Below, in pieces: positions 7,865-10,743 of a stretch of 10,743 bases of DNA. Every line of letters starts with the position of its first letter. Position 1 is the first letter of the stretch. A program made the translations under genes and the position numbers. This DNA comes from Phoronis pallida (Eukaryota > Phoronida > Phoronidae), in assembly GCA_028565715.1 (NCBI GenBank), contig JAOXYC010227793.1, positions 1 through 10,743 of the forward strand. The letters run 5' to 3'. Below the pieces are notes generated by a model, which saw only the letters and a program-made list of their open reading frames with translations, had not been told where the DNA came from and ran no database searches.

Positions 7865-9251
7865 AAAATTTACCGTACTAACAAAAACATGCGAGTGAAA
7901 AACTGAAAATGGAGCAATTTCAGTTGTCAAACATGGGCGTCACTGCACTGAGGCATAACAAAGAGTTGAAGTCAAGTCATCCGAAACTTCGGGTAAGGCG
8001 TGTCAGTGTTTTTTCCGGGTTTTTCCCAAAGTTCTCAGTTCTGCGGGTAACAGGCTGAATAGAAATATGTTGTGCCCTCTGGTCGAGGATGGCAATATTT
8101 CGAATCTGACCTAGTCATATTTCGGCCGCGAGTTCTCTAATCGCAAAAACTACAATATTTAGCTCTATCTGGTTAACAGGAACATGCATGTGTATTCTCC
8201 TCATGCTTCATTTTTGTACAAAAAAGTTGAAACGCTAAAACTCGTAAATCGTAGTCCAGCAATGTATACGACCCGCGTCCACGGTTCGTAGATTGAAGTT
8301 TTTGAAGCAATAAACGTCACATTTGTAACATAAGGCTCACTAATCACTTTAATGTCACATAATTATAAAGAACTGGGTTAATGTTTTTTTCTGTTATCAT
8401 GTTTATAATAAACTTACTGGGTTTATCTGCTCTTAGGGTGTGGTACACGATGTGATGAGCGCAAAATAGCAGCATTTATATTTCTTGAGCCAATAAAAAA
8501 CTTTTAATTAATTTCAGTACTCTATCTGTGTTTTCAAACGTCAGCTTACCAGTGTGCACAGTCCGATCCAACCATAAATAATAATCACGATGAACATTTT
8601 TGCCGAGCGAAAATGTTGGGTATTTTTTTCAAAGATGCAGCCTTATTCATGACCATACGAAGTCACAACAACAAATTGCAGTGAAATTTCCGTGAAACTT
8701 GCATAGTTAGAACTACATGTAGCCTACCATACTTGGGATAACCCATGATTTCTGACTCCACAAATTAATTTGAATGCCCTTTCGAGCCCCAAATAACTAC
8801 ATGGATAATAGAAGATGAAAATTCTTCGTTGTGGAAACTAAATGTTTGATTGGATTTATCGGGCAGAATGCGCGCAATAGATAGTTTCCAGTCGGATGAG
8901 CATCACTCAATACAAATGATCGATGGTTAGATTTTACATTAATTTTCGAAAAAAATGTATTTATCAAGAATTCTTTAGTTCCGAGCCCAAAACCATATCC
9001 AATATATTTTTACACGACAAAACAGGTTGCAATTCGTTTTGCACTCTACAAACCAAGGCTCAATGACACGGATTCACAATTTTAATACTGTCACGTAAAA
9101 TTATGGTATTAACTATTTTATTCAATTTCATTTAACGGTATTAATTCCAGTGCGAAACCCCCGGCCTTTACTAACTGTATTATAATCGTTTTGCAGAAAG
9201 AACGATTTATGAACTAAGCCTTTTTGTAATGCAAAACAAAAACGAATTTAC

Positions 9252-9402
9252 CTGGAGGGGTCCAGCTGCGGTGAGCGGAATACCTGGTTCCGGCTCGTGA
9301 ACGTCGATGCTCCCTCAGTCCTTTAGACTTTTGTATTTTTTGCCTTTTGAGACGCGGTTTCGTTGAGGGCTCACCCCGGGGCTCACTCACAGTGGTGTCC
9401 AA
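9252..9402 (-). other. Putative non-coding first exon (5' UTR), 5' end unknown
   Basis: A GC- and CpG-richer island in AT-rich DNA ends on the minus strand in the donor CAG|GTAAAT (GT at 9251-9250). The open frame across it (about 50 codons, Lys/Arg-rich) would join exon 2 in phase 1 without a stop. However, it begins just after an in-frame TAA at 9411-9409 and contains no ATG in any frame, so it cannot start conventional translation. The simplest reading is a 5' leader exon. A competing donor-like GTGAGTGAG lies at 9390-9382, so the exon could end earlier. The transcription start is not visible. It could also belong to an unrelated transcript; only a spliced read would settle that. Confidence 0.4.
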
Positions 9403-9610
9403 TATTTTTTAAAATACAAGTAATCTCGTAAATTGTGGCCGCCGTGCACAAACTGTAATTTTTTTAAGGTGGCTAAACGACGCAAGTAAATTTATTCACT
9501 TCAATATTTCCGAAACGCACAAATGTTGTGAACTATGTGAAGATGTGCAAACCAGTTTCGTTTCCTCAGCGTATGCCAAAACACCGTTGGGTGACCTGAG
9601 AAGACCTTTG

Positions 9611-9646
9611 TCGATCAGCTGATCGAGCTCACACATTGACCACGTG
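9611..9646. promoter_or_regulatory. E-box pair: CAGCTG within a 16-base palindrome, and CACGTG
   Basis: TCGATCAGCTGATCGA (9611-9626) is a perfect palindrome centred on the E-box CAGCTG (9616-9621). A second canonical E-box, CACGTG, is at 9641-9646. Both lie about 210-240 bases upstream of the putative first exon, where a promoter would be expected. Binding by bHLH factors is inferred only. Confidence 0.35.
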
Positions 9647-9695
9647 TTCTAGCATTTTTTCTTGATTTATGACAATTAGGTCACATCGGGGGTTA

Positions 9696-9705
9696 CTATA
9701 AATAG
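9696..9705 (+). promoter_or_regulatory. CTATAAATAG: MEF2-type site or plus-strand TATA box
   Basis: CTATAAATAG fits the MEF2 consensus CTA(A/T)4TAG and also contains a good TATAAATA box on the plus strand. It sits upstream of the putative leader exon. As a TATA box it would drive transcription away from the MDR gene, but no plus-strand gene is recognised downstream. Confidence 0.25.
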
Positions 9706-10743
9706 CATACCATGCTCATCTTATCCTCTGTAAATCGTTTTTATTACCTTGCACAATGAGCGATGTGCAAAGCCTTGCTTGCTGATGTTTTTTTCATGGA
9801 CATTTATTATTCCAAATTTCTATTGGAAACTGCAATAACGCTGAAGTGTGATTTAGTAGTTATTAAAATTATGCAATATTTTTTGGCGTAGAATTTTTAT
9901 TAGTGTGTAAAAAAGCATGGTTTCACTGATATGATTTGCAAAGTCACAAAGGAAATTAATCTTGTATTTTTTCAAATATACAGCTCATCATATTTGAGTG
10001 CCTTTGTGATATGCGCTAGGAATTAAGTCAATCATGGGAAAAATTTAAACATGAAGAAAAAATATAACTTAACTACTTTATTCATTTTAACCAATATTCA
10101 CATGTTACAATTTACGGTAAAATTTGCTGTAATTGAAACCAATCACAGAAGTGTTGCTTTTGTGTTCCTCAACAAGGTGAAACAGCACACTACATACCAC
10201 CACTCAGCTCATATCAACTGTAACTTTCAACATGAACATTAAACGACACAAAACTTTATAAATATGTTTATCAACTAGAAATTCAGTAGGTATTTTGCTT
10301 AAGTAATAGGTCTGCTCCAGTGTTCTATAGACCTTTGTGTGCGTGAAACAATCATACCACCAATCAGTAAAATAAAGCTAAGTTAAACTAAGTTTTTTAT
10401 ATAGATTTTGCAATTAAACTTGATGACAAGAATAAAAATAAGTTAAGCTAAGGAGTTCAATATGTTGATCATTTCTAAGGAGATCACTGATGTTTGAATG
10501 TTAATAAGAATCAGTTATAAGCACCATTTGTCAAATAATGTATTTTGGTTTTAACGGAGCATGGCCTTCAATCAGATATAATTATAAAGGCCTCTCATGC
10601 GTTAACTATCAAACCTATTAACTGTAAACAAAAATCCTGGTTATGCAAAAAGTGCCACCTTATGCAGGCGTGATATATATTTTGCCCAGGCTCCATAAGA
10701 ATGAAAAAAAGATGTTAATGGTTCATAAACAAGAAAACGCCCT

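Larger units (their letters stand above)
6464..9251 (-). other. Intron 1 of the MDR gene (2,788 bases if exon 1 is real)
   Basis: Runs from the CAG|GTAAAT donor of the putative leader exon to the TTGATTGTAG acceptor of exon 2. GC- and CpG-richer patches at about 7300-7390 and 7970-8130 stand out from the AT-rich background and could mark an alternative promoter or exon, or old repeats. It contains a DR5 nuclear-receptor motif (7212-7228) and the second copy of the interspersed repeat (about 7740-7864). If exon 1 is wrong, this is simply 5' flank. Confidence 0.45.
9403..10743. other. Upstream flank of the MDR gene, no supported gene
   Basis: AT-rich DNA with E-box and MEF2/TATA-like sites near 9611-9705. 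A 63-codon ATG-started frame on the plus strand (10051-10242) has no recognisable motif and its composition is that of the surrounding AT-rich DNA. A weak pair of AAGTTAAACTAAG/AAGTTAAGCTAAG-like segments lies near 10379 and 10440. I see nothing else of note. Confidence 0.5.

Noticed and set aside
7591-7898. Overlapping short frames on both strands around 7591-7898
   Set aside because: They fall in or beside the repeat copy, show no domain, and are not joined to any supported exon.
9252-9402. Treating the basic 50-residue open frame as the true protein N-terminus
   Set aside because: The frame starts at TTG after a TAA and has no ATG, so conventional eukaryotic initiation is not possible there; kept only as a UTR exon.
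10051-10242. Plus-strand 63-codon ATG frame as a small protein gene
   Set aside because: Low-complexity AT-driven composition, no motif, no promoter or splice context; expected by chance in DNA this AT-rich.
1-10743. tRNA, rRNA, CRISPR array or bacterial operon features
   Set aside because: No tRNA B-box with a matching cloverleaf, no regularly spaced repeats of CRISPR type, and the spliced gene structure shows eukaryotic DNA.

Overview
The window is eukaryotic nuclear DNA, most likely from a metazoan. It is AT-rich, and short GC-richer exons with canonical GT..AG junctions are scattered among long AT-rich introns. There is no operon-like packing. The abundance of TAGGCCTA-type palindromes and AAGGTCA motifs made me think of a marine invertebrate, possibly a deuterostome such as an echinoderm or hemichordate. 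That is impression only; nothing here fixes the taxon.

The window holds one confidently readable gene, on the minus strand. Six coding exons (6425-6294, 3794-3586, 2730-2570, 2211-2090, 1603-1421, 1088-825) join without a frame break into a 356-residue protein of 1,071 coding bases, stop included. It belongs to the medium-chain dehydrogenase/reductase (MDR, alcohol-dehydrogenase-like) superfamily, with an N-terminal GroES-like catalytic domain and a C-terminal Rossmann fold for a nicotinamide cofactor. The length matches the family, so the coding sequence is probably complete. The positions of two of the three catalytic zinc ligands appear substituted (His to Tyr, Cys to Ser), and the four-cysteine structural-zinc lobe is absent. 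It therefore looks like a zinc-deficient MDR enzyme. A probable non-coding first exon ends at 9252 with a good donor; it contains no ATG.

Layout from right to left in the direction of transcription: 9403-10743 is upstream DNA with E-box and MEF2/TATA-like sites but no supported gene; about 9402-9252 is the putative 5' UTR exon; 9251-6464 is intron 1, with a DR5-type nuclear-receptor motif, GC-richer patches and a repeat copy; 6463-6294 is exon 2 with the start codon; 6293-3795 is intron 2, with a perfect 35-base palindrome, a degenerate tandem array and a repeat copy inverted relative to that in intron 1; exons 3-7 and four short introns fill 3794-825; and 824-1 is 3' UTR and downstream flank.

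I found no RNA gene, CRISPR array or intact transposon. The points most worth a second look are the zinc-ligand loss, the complementary repeat copies in the introns flanking exon 2, the perfect palindrome, and the excess of AAGGTCA nuclear-receptor half-sites.
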